A stretch of 64,000 bases of DNA from Chloroflexota bacterium (lineage in GTDB: Bacteria > Chloroflexota > Dehalococcoidia > Lucifugimonadales > SAR202-VII-2): NCBI GenBank assembly GCA_003228115.1, contig QEVV01000002.1, forward strand, positions 186,001 to 250,000. The letters run 5' to 3'. The notes beneath the pieces are model-generated. The model was not told where the DNA came from and made no database searches. It worked only from the letters and a program-made list of their open reading frames with translations. Positions 45,278 to 53,410 of the stretch are shown here, one piece after another (the first letter of the stretch is position 1; each line of letters starts with the position of its first letter). Position numbers and translations under genes: made by a program.

Positions 45278-46024
45278 ATGGAAGGATTGAATTGGCGGGC
45301 CAAGATCGGACTGATTGTCACCAGCGGACAGCTGGTCACCGAGCCTCGCTTCAATCAGGCTGCGCCCTCCGGAGTGACCTTCCATACCACCCGCATGTTG
45401 AACCGCGGTGGCGGCATTGAGGGGCTGATTGAGATGGAGAAGCACGCCATGCGTGGCGTTGAGGAGTTGTCGACGGCCCGAGTGAACGCCCTGGCCTATT
45501 GCTGCACAGTCAGCGGCGCTTTACGCGGTTTGGAAGGAGACAGGGAATTCTGCCGCGATATTGAGAGCAAGTGGGGCTTTCCTGCTACGTCCACAATGTT
45601 GGCCGCAGTGGAGGCGCTGCAGCATCTTGGCATTCGGAAGGTCGTCGTCACCAGCCCCTACGTAGACAGCCACCACGACTCTGAGCGCGATTACCTTGCC
45701 GAAGCAGGCATTGAAGCCATAGTCATGAAGGGCATGGGATACACCACTGGCAAGGAATTCACAGCGGTGCCCCCTGAGGAGATCTATCGCTTCAGCCTTG
45801 AGGCGTGGGACGACCGCGCCGATGGTCTATTTGTTAGCTGCATGAACTTCGACGGGATCGCAGCCGCTCAAGCCCTGGAGGATGCGATCGGCAAGCCGGT
45901 CATCACATCCCATTCGGCGACCCTGTGGCGTGCGCTGGCGCTCGCTGGCATCGACGACTCTATCCCCGGTTTCGGCCGACTACTCACCCAGCCACGAGTT
46001 GGTGTGCTGGCTGCATCAAGGTAA
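45278..46024 (+). CDS. Asp/Glu racemase superfamily protein (maleate isomerase / arylmalonate decarboxylase-like)
   Basis: A 248-residue protein of the Asp/Glu racemase fold. Two candidate catalytic cysteines are visible, in LAYCCTVSGA near residue 74 and VSCMNFDG near 190, the arrangement of maleate cis-trans isomerase and related enzymes. ATSTMLAAVEALQHLGIRKVVVTSPYV in the middle is typical of this group. TGGAGG lies shortly before the ATG. It is 17 bases upstream of a TPP enzyme and clearly in the same operon. A role in isomerising or decarboxylating a dicarboxylate is likely but not proven. Confidence 0.8.
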   Translation: MEGLNWRAKIGLIVTSGQLVTEPRFNQAAPSGVTFHTTRMLNRGGGIEGLIEMEKHAMRGVEELSTARVNALAYCCTVSGALRGLEGDREFCRDIESKWGFPATSTMLAAVEALQHLGIRKVVVTSPYVDSHHDSERDYLAEAGIEAIVMKGMGYTTGKEFTAVPPEEIYRFSLEAWDDRADGLFVSCMNFDGIAAAQALEDAIGKPVITSHSATLWRALALAGIDDSIPGFGRLLTQPRVGVLAASR

Positions 46025-46041
46025 TTACTCAAGGAGCAGCA

Positions 46042-47823
46042 ATGGTTCAAAAAGGCAAGCCCGCGGTTCTTGGCAAGGCAGAGTGGGGCTCCGATGTCAT
46101 CGTTGATATGTTGCGGGCCTTGGACTACGAGTACATCGCCCTCAACCCAGGGGCCACGTTCCGCGGTCTCCACGACTCCCTGGTCAATTACGGCGGCAAT
46201 ACGGCCCCCGAGACCATCCTCTGTACCCATGAAGAGATCGCTGTAGCTATTGCCCATGGTTACGCCGTGGCCACCGGAAGACCTATGGCCGCCGCCGTGC
46301 ACAACATCGTGGGGCTGCTGCACGCTTCTATGGGCATCTTCAACGCCTGGGAAGACCGGATGCCTGTTCTGGTCCTAGGCGGCACTGGGCCCATGGCCAC
46401 AGAGCAGCGCCGCCCGTGGATCGACTGGATTCACACGGCCTTGGTTCAAGGCAATGCCGTACGAGATTTTGTTAAATGGGATGACCAACCGGCGAGCGTT
46501 CAGGGCTTCATCGACTCTCTGCTCCGAGCGCAACAAATCCTCACGACAGAACCGCGGGGCCCCGTCTATATCAATTTCGATGCCGCTCTTCAGGAACTAA
46601 AGCTAGATCAGCCCTTGCCAATCCCTGACGTGGCTCGCTATGCAGCCCACAGCCGCGTCCAGGGAGACCCCGAAGCTATGCAACGTGCCGCCGACCTCCT
46701 GGCCGGTGCGCGAAGGCCCGTCATTTTGGCGAACAGTCTGGGGGGGTCCCCTGAGGCGATTGCTTCTCTGGTCGCACTGGCTGAAAGGCTACCCGCTCCG
46801 GTCATCGACATGGGGTCCCTGTACAATTTCCCCAGCACGCACCCCCTGAACCTGACCGGCGCGGCGACTGAAATCCTCAAAGACGCAGACGTGATCTTGG
46901 CGCTTGACGTCCTTGACCTTCAGCAAGCCCTATCCACCTTGGACCGAGCCACTCGGATGGCCACGTCCAGCGTTCCGGAGTCGGCCCAGATCATTGATAT
47001 CTCCCTTCGGCAGTTCAAGGTCAGAAGCTGGGTGCAAGACTTCGGCAGGATCTACCCAACCGACGTCCCCATCTCCGCTGACTGCGCCATCGCAGTCCCA
47101 ACACTCGTGGAGCTGTGCCTTAAAAAGGTTGACGACCTGCCGGACCGCGTGGAAGCTCGCCGGCAGCGGGCCGCCGCCCTTCAAGAGCGCCATGCTGAGA
47201 TACGGAACGCCGCGAGCGAGGCGGTGGACAAGACGGCTGACCAGAGCCCAATCTCTGTGCCGTTCATGGTGCAGCAAGTCTGGGAAGCGGCCCGCTCTTA
47301 CGATTGGACCGTCACTGACTCGGTACGGTCGAACTGGGTTGGCCGCCTATGGGACATCACGAAGCCAGAGCAGTATTTGGTTTCCCCAGGAGGGGGTGGT
47401 GTTGGTGGCAGCATAGGAAGGGCACTGGGCATTGCCCTCGCATACAAGGGGACGGGCAAACTGCCCATCCAATTCCAGGGCGACGGTGACTTGATGATGG
47501 CGCCAGGCGCGCTCTGGACCGCCGCCCGCCATCGGATTCCGGCCCTGTACGTTATCAACAACAACCGTTCCTACTACAACGATGAGGACCACCAGGGAAT
47601 GATCGCCAAGACGAGGGGTCGGCCCGAGGAGAACAAGCACATCGCCATTCGCTTGGAAGACCCCAACGCCGACTTCGCCTCTCTGGCCCGTTCTCTTGGC
47701 GTCCATGGTGAGGGTCCCATCGAGCGGCCTGAAGACCTGGGTCCCGCCCTCGCTCGCGCCGCCCGAGTGGTGGTTGAAGAAGGACGGCCCGCTGTTGTGG
47801 ACGTAATTGCTCAGAATCGCTAG
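46042..47823 (+). CDS. Thiamine-pyrophosphate enzyme, acetolactate synthase/benzoylformate decarboxylase-like
   Basis: A 593-residue TPP enzyme. The start at ATG 46042 follows AAGGAGC; the open frame upstream only overlaps the racemase gene. The N-terminal domain has the catalytic glutamate in THEEIAVAIAHGYA. The central domain (ARRPVILANSLGGSPEA) is the nucleotide-fold spacer, and the C-terminal domain has the TPP-Mg motif GDGDLMM followed by INNNRSYYND. No FAD-site residues stand out, so a 2-keto-acid decarboxylase or carboligase is more likely than true acetolactate synthase. It pairs with the racemase-like gene, suggesting a short pathway on a dicarboxylate or keto acid. Confidence 0.85.
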   Translation: MVQKGKPAVLGKAEWGSDVIVDMLRALDYEYIALNPGATFRGLHDSLVNYGGNTAPETILCTHEEIAVAIAHGYAVATGRPMAAAVHNIVGLLHASMGIFNAWEDRMPVLVLGGTGPMATEQRRPWIDWIHTALVQGNAVRDFVKWDDQPASVQGFIDSLLRAQQILTTEPRGPVYINFDAALQELKLDQPLPIPDVARYAAHSRVQGDPEAMQRAADLLAGARRPVILANSLGGSPEAIASLVALAERLPAPVIDMGSLYNFPSTHPLNLTGAATEILKDADVILALDVLDLQQALSTLDRATRMATSSVPESAQIIDISLRQFKVRSWVQDFGRIYPTDVPISADCAIAVPTLVELCLKKVDDLPDRVEARRQRAAALQERHAEIRNAASEAVDKTADQSPISVPFMVQQVWEAARSYDWTVTDSVRSNWVGRLWDITKPEQYLVSPGGGGVGGSIGRALGIALAYKGTGKLPIQFQGDGDLMMAPGALWTAARHRIPALYVINNNRSYYNDEDHQGMIAKTRGRPEENKHIAIRLEDPNADFASLARSLGVHGEGPIERPEDLGPALARAARVVVEEGRPAVVDVIAQNR

Positions 47824-47833
47824 TTCTCTATAG

Positions 47834-47899
47834 GAACTGAAGCGCACAAAGGAAGGAGCCTGCTGTCTAGCAGGCTCCTTCCTTTGTGCGCTTCAGTTC
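47834..47899. terminator. Very long perfect hairpin between convergent genes
   Basis: Two 31-base arms (47834-47864 and 47869-47899) are exact complements with a four-base GTCT loop. No T-run follows. It lies between the TPP enzyme and TctA, which converge, and would form on either transcript. Confidence 0.8.
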
Positions 47900-47922
47900 G
47901 GCGGCTATTCCCTTCTCCAAAT

Positions 47923-49407
47923 CTACGTCCTACCCCCCACTCTCTGCATAGCCCGACCGGTAATACGGGGGAAGTAGAACAAGCTGGCAACGGTGACAAG
48001 GAGCAACCCTAGGACAATGGGCCTGTACAGCCAGGCCGCGCCCCATATCTGAGTCGACAGGATTGCGTTGCTCTCAAGGATAGGTCCAAGGACAATGCCC
48101 AGGGTAAGCGCCGGGCGAGACCACCCATACTTGCGCATGATGTACCCGAAAGCACCAAAGCCCAGCATCGCCAAAATATCGCGGTAATCAGCGTTAACGG
48201 CAAATGAGCCTAGAAACACGAACACCATGATGAAGACAATGATGAGATGAGGACGAAGGAACGTCAGCTTGCCTATCTGGTTGGCCAGCAGCAAGCACAA
48301 GGAACCTGCAATGAGGTTGGCGAACACCACGGCCCAAACCATGCTAAAGGTGACATCCAAGTTCTCCTTCAACATTGACGGGCCAGGCGTCAAGCCAACG
48401 ATTATAAACGCTCCCAAGAGAATCGCCAGCGGGGCCGATCCAGGCACGCCGAAGGCGATGGTGGGGATCAAGGCGCCACCGGTAGTCGCGTTATTAGCAC
48501 TTTCCGGGCCTATGACCCCATCAATAGCGCCCTTGCCAAATTCTTCCGGATGTTTGGAACTCTGCATCGCGTGGCCGTAGGCCAGCCAAGCCGACATGTT
48601 CCCGCCAAGGGCAGGCATAATGCCCACCAGCACACCGAGGATGCTGCACCTGATGACCAAAGGCCAATGCCTCAAGGTATCCTTGATACCTTCCCATCGC
48701 CCAGAGCCAATGGCGGTGGCTTCGGCGATAGAAGTGCGGCGTACCGCCAGGTCAATGACCTCGGGGATGGCGAACAGGCCCACAACAAGGGGGACAAGCC
48801 CAATTCCATCAAAGAGATATAACTGCCCAGAGCTAAACCTGGTAATGATCGCGTCCGGCCCAATCCCTACGGTAGCAAGCAATATCCCAAAGAACGCCGC
48901 CACGAACCCACGGACCATCGAGCCTTCCGACAGCAGGCTCACCATTGCAAGCCCAAACATACCCATGGCGAAGAGTTCCGGGGACCTGAAGGTCAATACC
49001 AACGGCCGGAGTATTGGGATAGCTAGGGCCAGCACCAACGCCCCCAAGACCCCGCCTATCATTGAGGCGGTGAACGCAGCACTCATGGCGCGCGCCGCCT
49101 GTCCCTTTCTAGCCAAGGGATAGCCGTCGAGGATCGTGGCCTGAGAGTTGGGAGTTCCAGGAGTGCTGATCAGCACCGCTGGGATGGTGTCAAAGGTGGC
49201 CAGCGTGGCGTACAGCCCCAGGAGAAAGGCAAAGGCCTGAACAGGCGCCATCCCGAAGGTGAAAGGGAGAAAGAGGGCGAGGCCCACCGTGGCGCCTAGG
49301 CCCGGAATGGCTCCAATGGCGGCGCCCGCAATGACACCGATGATGAGAAAGCCTACCGCTGGCCAGGCTATGGAGGCCAGAAAGCCGTCGGAAAAGGCCT
49401 CAAGCAC
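47923..49407 (-). CDS. tctA: Tripartite tricarboxylate transporter, large permease TctA
   Basis: A 494-residue TctA with about 12 hydrophobic helices. Diagnostic blocks are GAAIGAIPGLGATVGLALFLPFTF near residue 28, PGTPNSQATILDGYPLARKGQA near 83, and the second half GIMPALGGNMSAWLAYGHA and IDGVIGPESANNATTGGALIPTIAFGVPGSA. It is the main channel for sodium-coupled uptake of carboxylates delivered by TctC. The start appears to be GTG. The small subunit TctB, normally encoded between TctC and TctA, is not found in the 195-base gap. Substrate not known, but nearby genes suggest a dicarboxylate or aromatic acid. Confidence 0.93.
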   Translation of the reverse strand: MLEAFSDGFLASIAWPAVGFLIIGVIAGAAIGAIPGLGATVGLALFLPFTFGMAPVQAFAFLLGLYATLATFDTIPAVLISTPGTPNSQATILDGYPLARKGQAARAMSAAFTASMIGGVLGALVLALAIPILRPLVLTFRSPELFAMGMFGLAMVSLLSEGSMVRGFVAAFFGILLATVGIGPDAIITRFSSGQLYLFDGIGLVPLVVGLFAIPEVIDLAVRRTSIAEATAIGSGRWEGIKDTLRHWPLVIRCSILGVLVGIMPALGGNMSAWLAYGHAMQSSKHPEEFGKGAIDGVIGPESANNATTGGALIPTIAFGVPGSAPLAILLGAFIIVGLTPGPSMLKENLDVTFSMVWAVVFANLIAGSLCLLLANQIGKLTFLRPHLIIVFIMVFVFLGSFAVNADYRDILAMLGFGAFGYIMRKYGWSRPALTLGIVLGPILESNAILSTQIWGAAWLYRPIVLGLLLVTVASLFYFPRITGRAMQRVGGRT

Positions 49408-49462
49408 GATGTCTACTCGCCATTCTGGGTCTCATAACAATCGCCTCATCCTCTGGAAACAC

Positions 49463-49542
49463 CGAGGGGATGACAGGGATGCGGAGCATTCAATGTCATC
49501 CCCTCGACGCTTAGCAGGGGCACGTTTCCATGCCCCTGCTAA
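49463..49542 (-). repeat. Two hairpins in the tctC-tctA gap
   Basis: The first has 13-bp arms (CGAGGGGATGACA at 49463-49475 with 49494-49506), the second 12-bp arms (TTAGCAGGGGCA at 49511-49522 with 49531-49542). They fill the place where tctB is usually found. They may trim or attenuate the message so that TctC, needed in excess, is made more than TctA. No coding frame is convincing here. Confidence 0.6.
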
Positions 49543-49602
49543 GTCCCTAGCTCAACGGCTAGGCTCCATGCGCCTGGAGCCGCAGTATCCGGAAACCAAG
49601 GC

Positions 49603-50841
49603 CTACTCCAAGACCTCGTTTAGCTTTGCGAGCAGGCTGGGGGACGGGAACCTGAGGCCCTGGTAAAGGGCTTCAAGCTGCTCGCCGGTGAGTGGCGCCG
49701 GAACCCCGTAGCTCCGAGTGAAGTCGGCAATGTACTCAGGGTCATTTATGGTGTCAATGAAGGCCTGTCTTAGCTCATCCACTCGCTCCTGAGGCGTGCC
49801 CGGCGCTACGGAAATGGGCCAAGCGCCCAGGTCTCCGGTGTGGATGAACTCAACGAGCCGCTTACCCTCCTCATTGTCGCCCAGCAGTTCGTGGAAGGTG
49901 GGCACGTCAGAGAACGAAGGGTCCCTAACCAGCCCGTCCGGGCTGGGCCGTCCCGTCTGAATGATGGGGACCACGAACCCTTCTGAAATCCACTCGGGCT
50001 TTTGGGAAAGGATAGAGATGGTGCCATGCTGCATGGCTTCCACTTCCTTGGCGTCCATCGCCAGGTTGATAACGGGAACACCGTTAAACTGGGAAACGAA
50101 CTTCCACTCGACGCCGAAGAGTTCCTCGACCAAGCGTGCGATCCAGTAGGCTGTGTTGGCCTTTCCAGGGGTAGCGTACAACACCTGGCGGTCATAGCTC
50201 ACGAGGTCTTCGATGGAATTGATCCCCAAGTCTCCGCGAACAACGACGAGGCTCGGCTGGGCCGAGGTTGACCCGATTGGCCGGAACTCAAAGAAATCGT
50301 AGGGAAGCTCCCTTCCCAGGAACGACTGGAGATAGCCCGCCCGGTCATGAACGACCATGGTAAGCCCGTCCGCAGGCGCTTCTTGCGCCACATAGAGCGT
50401 ACCTCGGAGACCACCAGCGCCCGGCATGTTCTGGACGATGACCTGAGGGTTTCCAGCTAGGTGCTTGGAGATATGCCTGCCAATCACGCGGCCGGTAAAG
50501 TCGAAGGACCCACCGGGATTGAAGGGCACCACAATTCGGAGCGTCTTACCCTCGTAATAGGGCACGGGCGCCGCTGTTGGCCGGGGAGTTGCCGTAGCCG
50601 TCGGCACCGGTGCGCTGGTGGGGCGCGCCGTCGCTGTTGGCTGGGGCGTCTCACCTGGCGCCAGGGTTGCCGTGGGACTCGGTGTGGACGTTGGCGTGGG
50701 CGGCACCTGGGTGTCGGTCGGTCTCGAAGTGCTGGTTGGATCTGAGCCACAGGCAGCGGCCAACATGGCCGCCAGCACCACACCAATCACTGCTAACGTA
50801 ACGAGAAGACTCCGCCTTCGAGAAACGATTCCATTTCTCAT
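49603..50841 (-). CDS. tctC: Tripartite tricarboxylate transporter substrate-binding lipoprotein TctC
   Basis: A 412-residue extracytoplasmic binding protein. The signal segment ends in the lipobox LAAAC, so it is a lipoprotein. A Pro/Thr-rich linker of about 70 residues follows (PTPTSTPSPTATL), as is common in Chloroflexota lipoproteins. The mature fold matches the Bug/TctC family: LRIVVPFNPGGSFDFTGRVI, QNMPGAGGLRGTLYV and later DLGAWPISVAPGTPQERV. The start is ATG 50841 with AAGGAGG upstream; the longer frame to 50922 is not supported. It captures a carboxylate for TctA. Confidence 0.93.
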   Translation of the reverse strand: MRNGIVSRRRSLLVTLAVIGVVLAAMLAAACGSDPTSTSRPTDTQVPPTPTSTPSPTATLAPGETPQPTATARPTSAPVPTATATPRPTAAPVPYYEGKTLRIVVPFNPGGSFDFTGRVIGRHISKHLAGNPQVIVQNMPGAGGLRGTLYVAQEAPADGLTMVVHDRAGYLQSFLGRELPYDFFEFRPIGSTSAQPSLVVVRGDLGINSIEDLVSYDRQVLYATPGKANTAYWIARLVEELFGVEWKFVSQFNGVPVINLAMDAKEVEAMQHGTISILSQKPEWISEGFVVPIIQTGRPSPDGLVRDPSFSDVPTFHELLGDNEEGKRLVEFIHTGDLGAWPISVAPGTPQERVDELRQAFIDTINDPEYIADFTRSYGVPAPLTGEQLEALYQGLRFPSPSLLAKLNEVLE

Positions 50842-50932
50842 ACGAACCTCCTTGTGGCTCGAAATCTTGTTACTCCGACTCCATGACCCTGCAGCGTGCA
50901 CCGCACCAGGCCGCCTGTTCACTGCGGGAGCC

Positions 50933-51673
50933 TCATGCGCCGACGCCTATCCTCGACAGTTGCCTGATAGCTTCTTTCTGAACCTCAAGATACCACTCCG
51001 GTTCCAATGAAACCTTGCCGTGAGCGGGAGCGACCACGCGGACATCCCGCTCGAACACTCTGTCGAATTCCCGATTGAGGTCTTCTGCGCGAACGTATTT
51101 CAAAAGAGGAAAGCGTGGGACGTAGAAGTCGACCATGTCTTGGGGGCGGAGCGTCTCCCTAATCTGCTCTGCCCAGTAGTCGCATTGGGCGCCAGGCTCG
51201 TGGAAATAAGCAAACGCGTCAGCCACCGTGAGTAGACCTGATACCGGATCATAGGCCCAGAGGGTACGGGGAAGGTCCAGTATCACGGGCTCAATGAACT
51301 CAATCTTCCGGTCGCCGAGGTCCAGGGTGTCACCGGGATTCGTCTGCTGGTACCGCTCTGGGTCCAACTGGACAATCATCTGGACATTGCCGCCAAGCAC
51401 CGTGGTCTCTGGGTGACGATCCATCCAACGTTGGGAATTGCCCATGTGGACAATCTCTGCATGGGTAAGATAGATGTAGTCCAAAGGCCGATGGCCCAAC
51501 AGACTCTCCACCTCTTCGACCACCACGTCCCAGAGTTGGGGGGCGCCTGTGTCAACCAGAAGGGACTTGCTCTGCCCCTGAATGAGAAAGACGGATTGAT
51601 GGGCATGCTGCGCCGGGTCGTCATCCAGGCAAGGATTGATCCAATGCACCCCAGCACCGATTTCCTTCGCCAT
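50933..51673 (-). CDS. Metallo-beta-lactamase-fold protein, flavodiiron-like, with altered metal site
   Basis: A 246-residue MBL-fold protein, most like the lactamase domain of flavodiiron proteins (FLIQGQSKSLLVDTGAP at 30-44). The metal motif HxExDH is changed to H71-A-E73-I-V75-H76, with valine replacing the bridging-region aspartate. The next ligand region, usually LHWPD, reads ILDLPRT, also without histidine. D in TVADAF and H in APAHG are kept. No flavodoxin domain follows. It may bind one metal, hold a different metal, or be inactive. GGGAGGAAGGC precedes the ATG. Confidence 0.8.
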   Translation of the reverse strand: MAKEIGAGVHWINPCLDDDPAQHAHQSVFLIQGQSKSLLVDTGAPQLWDVVVEEVESLLGHRPLDYIYLTHAEIVHMGNSQRWMDRHPETTVLGGNVQMIVQLDPERYQQTNPGDTLDLGDRKIEFIEPVILDLPRTLWAYDPVSGLLTVADAFAYFHEPGAQCDYWAEQIRETLRPQDMVDFYVPRFPLLKYVRAEDLNREFDRVFERDVRVVAPAHGKVSLEPEWYLEVQKEAIRQLSRIGVGA

Positions 51674-51734
51674 GCCTTCCTCCCATTACGATCTTCGCCG
51701 TATTCCACCAGCCCGTGTCCATTGGGTTCCCGAC

Positions 51735-51763
51735 AGAATAGCCAGGCATCCCCTTCTCGTCAA
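51735..51763 (-). promoter_or_regulatory. Promoter for the MBL-fold gene
   Basis: On the minus strand TTGACG (51763-51758), 17 bases, TATTCT (51740-51735), about 60 bases before the start codon. Confidence 0.55.
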
Positions 51764-51780
51764 TCAAATTGGGAGCATTC

Positions 51781-51809
51781 TTGACAAGGAGAAAGGCAAA
51801 CCGTAGCAT
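51781..51809 (+). promoter_or_regulatory. Promoter for the first ACMSD-type amidohydrolase
   Basis: TTGACA (51781-51786), 17 bases, TAGCAT (51804-51809). It lies back to back with the minus-strand promoter ending 17 bases away, in a 293-base divergent gap. The leader to 51967 would be about 150 bases and starts with a small hairpin (GCCTA-GGAT-TAGGC). Confidence 0.6.
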
Positions 51810-51966
51810 CGCCTAGGATTAGGCGGCTCGGTACCACAGGCACAAATTGGCCCGGGTCATTAGCTTTTTCTGCTTCGGAACGCGGGATTTCTTTAGTCCT
51901 TGCAGGAAGAGTGGCTTCGCAGGATTACGCGGCGGCAAAAACCAAGAGTTGAGTAGGAGGATTGGG

Positions 51967-53109
51967 GTGGCTAAGAACGGTTTTAAAGTCATTGACAGCG
52001 ACATGCACATCATCGAACCCGTGGACCTTTGGGAACGCTATATCGATCCAGCGTTCAAGGACCGAGCGCCCATGGGAACTGCGAGAAGCGCAGGGGACCT
52101 GAACCTGATTCACCCTGATGGCAGCCTCTGGGGACGCGACCCAGTGAGGCCAACGGACACTGCCAAGCCCACCGGCGCACAGGCCGTAAGCGTGGAAGAC
52201 CGTTTCAAAGACCACGCCGCCCGTGGCTACTCCAACCAGGTCCAGCTCGAAGCCATGGACGTTGAGGGGATTGACGTGGCGGTCATCTACCCGAGCCGTG
52301 GTCTTCACGCCCTGGGTGAGCCGAACATGGACCCCCCCCTTGCCGCAGCGGTGGCCAGAGGCTACAACGACTGGCTCTACGATTTCTGTCAGGCAGACCC
52401 CAAGCGAATCTTGGGCGCAGGAATGATCTCTGTGTTCGATGTCAACGACGCCATCGCTGAAGCCAAGCGCTCGGTGAACGAGCTTGGATTCCGGGCCGTC
52501 TTCGTACGACCCAACATGGTAAACAACCGTCCCTGGCATGACCCTTACTACGACCCCCTTTGGGCAACCATCGAAGAGTTGAACGTTCCGTTGGGCTTCC
52601 ATGAAGCTATCTTTACCGGGCTTCCTCAGGTGGGATGGCAATTTGGCGCCAACTTCATGCTTCGCCATACCTTCTGCCACCCGGTGGAGCAAATGCTGGC
52701 CAGTGCAAGCTTTGCCGGAGGCGGCATCTTCCACAAGTTCCCCGATCTGAAAGTCGCTTTCCTGGAAGGAAACTGCAGCTGGCTGCCCTTCCTTCTCTGG
52801 CGCTTAGACGAGCACTATGAACAGCAGGGAGACGTGTGGGCCCCGGAGCTTACCGCGGCGCCTTCCGAATACTTCAAAAAACAGGGCTACGCCTCCGTAG
52901 AGGGAGATGAAGAGCCGGTGAAGTACGTCATCGACTGGATGGGGAACTCCAACCTAGTCTTCTCAACTGACTACCCTCACGGCGACTCCAAGTACCCTCA
53001 CGCAGTGGAACGCTTCTTTGAGCTACCCATCACTGACGAAGACAAGCGCAAGATCCTCTGGGACAACTGCGCTGAGATGTACGGAGTCGTCCAACCGGTA
53101 GGCGCATAG
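51967..53109 (+). CDS. Amidohydrolase 2 family protein (ACMSD-like)
   Basis: A 380-residue protein from the GTG start, chosen because AGGAGG lies six bases upstream; the open frame extends 40 codons further without conserved sequence. The N-terminal metal motif DSDMH (10-14), a middle histidine in LGFHEA and a late aspartate in FSTDYPHGDSKYP form the ACMSD-type mononuclear metal site. The family covers decarboxylases of aromatic and muconate acids as well as hydrolases. The next amidohydrolase gene 301 bases downstream is a more distant paralogue. The substrate is unknown. Confidence 0.85.
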   Translation: MAKNGFKVIDSDMHIIEPVDLWERYIDPAFKDRAPMGTARSAGDLNLIHPDGSLWGRDPVRPTDTAKPTGAQAVSVEDRFKDHAARGYSNQVQLEAMDVEGIDVAVIYPSRGLHALGEPNMDPPLAAAVARGYNDWLYDFCQADPKRILGAGMISVFDVNDAIAEAKRSVNELGFRAVFVRPNMVNNRPWHDPYYDPLWATIEELNVPLGFHEAIFTGLPQVGWQFGANFMLRHTFCHPVEQMLASASFAGGGIFHKFPDLKVAFLEGNCSWLPFLLWRLDEHYEQQGDVWAPELTAAPSEYFKKQGYASVEGDEEPVKYVIDWMGNSNLVFSTDYPHGDSKYPHAVERFFELPITDEDKRKILWDNCAEMYGVVQPVGA

Positions 53110-53410
53110 AAAAAACAGAGGCGCAGGGGCGTAGCAGACGCAACGCTAGAACTTTCCTCGCCATAAGCCACCGGAATGTAAGGGCACGCTCGGGCGGATC
53201 ACAGACCCTCCTCTACCAGGTTCGGGTGCAGGGGCGCAGCCCCGCCGGAGTAACGGGGGTGTCCCCTGTTACCAAGCGTTCGTGGGCGGAGCGGGTGGGA
53301 AAACAGCGTTGGCCCAGCAGAGCCCTTCGGCTGACTCAGCGATAGCCTGAATAGTAAACCCGGACGTACAAGTCGCAGGCGCCAGAGCCCGCCAGGGCAA
53401 AGGAGACACG
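53110..53410. repeat. 301-base gap with two hairpins
   Basis: No gene is supported here. Two adjacent hairpins stand out: GGGGC-GCA-GCCCC (53231-53243), and a 10-bp stem (53250-53259 with 53263-53272, loop TGT) whose arms begin GTAAC and end GTTAC. Neither has a T-run. They look like a dispersed intergenic element and might also slow transcription between the two amidohydrolase genes. A minus-strand frame (53199-53588) runs into the next gene and is rejected. Confidence 0.5.

Noticed and set aside
45925..46041. Upstream extension of the TPP enzyme (39 extra residues)
   Set aside because: It overlaps the racemase gene out of frame; the ATG at 46042 has AAGGAGC and matches family starts.
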